From: an uncultured bacterium
Lineage (GTDB): Bacteria > Edwardsbacteria > AC1 > EtOH8
DNA length: 6,026 nt
Assembly: GCA_937958665.1 (NCBI GenBank)
Contig: CALGNM010000008.1
Coordinates: forward strand, 1 to 6,026
Reading direction: 5' to 3'
Notes under the pieces: model-generated
The model's database searches: none
What the model was told of the DNA's origin: nothing
What the model saw: only the letters and a program-made list of their open reading frames with translations
Shown here: in pieces, positions 5,984-6,026 of the stretch
How positions within the stretch are numbered: position 1 is the stretch's first letter
Layout: each line of letters opens with the position of its first letter
Made by a program: the position numbers and the translations under genes

Positions 5984-6026
5984 AGATCGGAAGAGCGTCG
6001 TGTAGGGAAAGAGTGTAGATCTCGGG
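5984..6026 (-). other. Illumina P5/universal adapter, reverse complement (non-biological)
   Basis: Begins with the standard AGATCGGAAGAGC junction and continues as the reverse complement of the same universal adapter seen at 1-54; the final base deviates from the canonical adapter. Genomic sequence ends at 5983. This should be trimmed before any gene calling. Confidence 0.98.

Noticed and set aside
16-6022. 39-bp perfect terminal inverted repeats flanking the whole window, as in a transposon
   Set aside because: They are the Illumina universal adapter in both orientations, and no transposase is present between them.
1-6026. CRISPR array, tRNA, rRNA, phage or defence genes
   Set aside because: No short direct repeats with spacers, no cloverleaf-like segment and no relevant protein motifs were seen on either strand.

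Overview
This is a short, GC-rich contig that looks like a metagenome assembly. It carries six protein-coding genes, all on the minus strand and packed tightly head to tail. The first 54 and last 43 bases are Illumina sequencing adapter, so biological sequence runs only from about 55 to 5983. Both end genes are cut at the adapter boundaries.

In transcription order (right to left) the genes are: the C-terminal third of a DegT/DnrJ/EryC1/StrS-type sugar aminotransferase (5629-5983, partial); a GT28 / MGDG-synthase-like glycolipid glycosyltransferase with a TTG start (4470-5615); a 6-phosphofructokinase with a Gly/Lys active-site combination (3324-4418); a signal-peptide-bearing FadL/OMPP1-like outer-membrane beta-barrel protein (2237-3322); a 478-residue protein built from nine 40-residue TPR-type repeats in exact register (725-2161); and the N-terminal half of glucose-6-phosphate isomerase, pgi (55-724, partial). 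Gaps are 13, 51, 1, 75 and 0 nt. I see no convincing promoter or rho-independent terminator. One transcription unit is therefore plausible, although the 75-nt gap and the 51-nt gap with its hairpin could separate sub-units.

The outer-membrane protein implies a Gram-negative (diderm) bacterium. High GC, a short-type Pgi, a phosphofructokinase resembling the PPi/ATP mixed class and a FadL-like barrel would fit an uncultured bacterial lineage, but I cannot name a phylum from sequence alone. The genes suggest a housekeeping cluster that joins upper glycolysis (Pgi and Pfk act on adjacent steps through fructose-6-phosphate) with envelope sugar and lipid chemistry (aminotransferase, glycolipid glycosyltransferase, outer-membrane barrel). 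The TPR protein is a probable scaffold of unknown partner. Apart from the adapters, nothing here indicates a mobile element, phage, defence system, CRISPR array or RNA gene. I do not see an undescribed system. The observations most worth a second look are the phosphofructokinase donor question, the perfectly registered TPR array and the glycolysis/envelope gene linkage.
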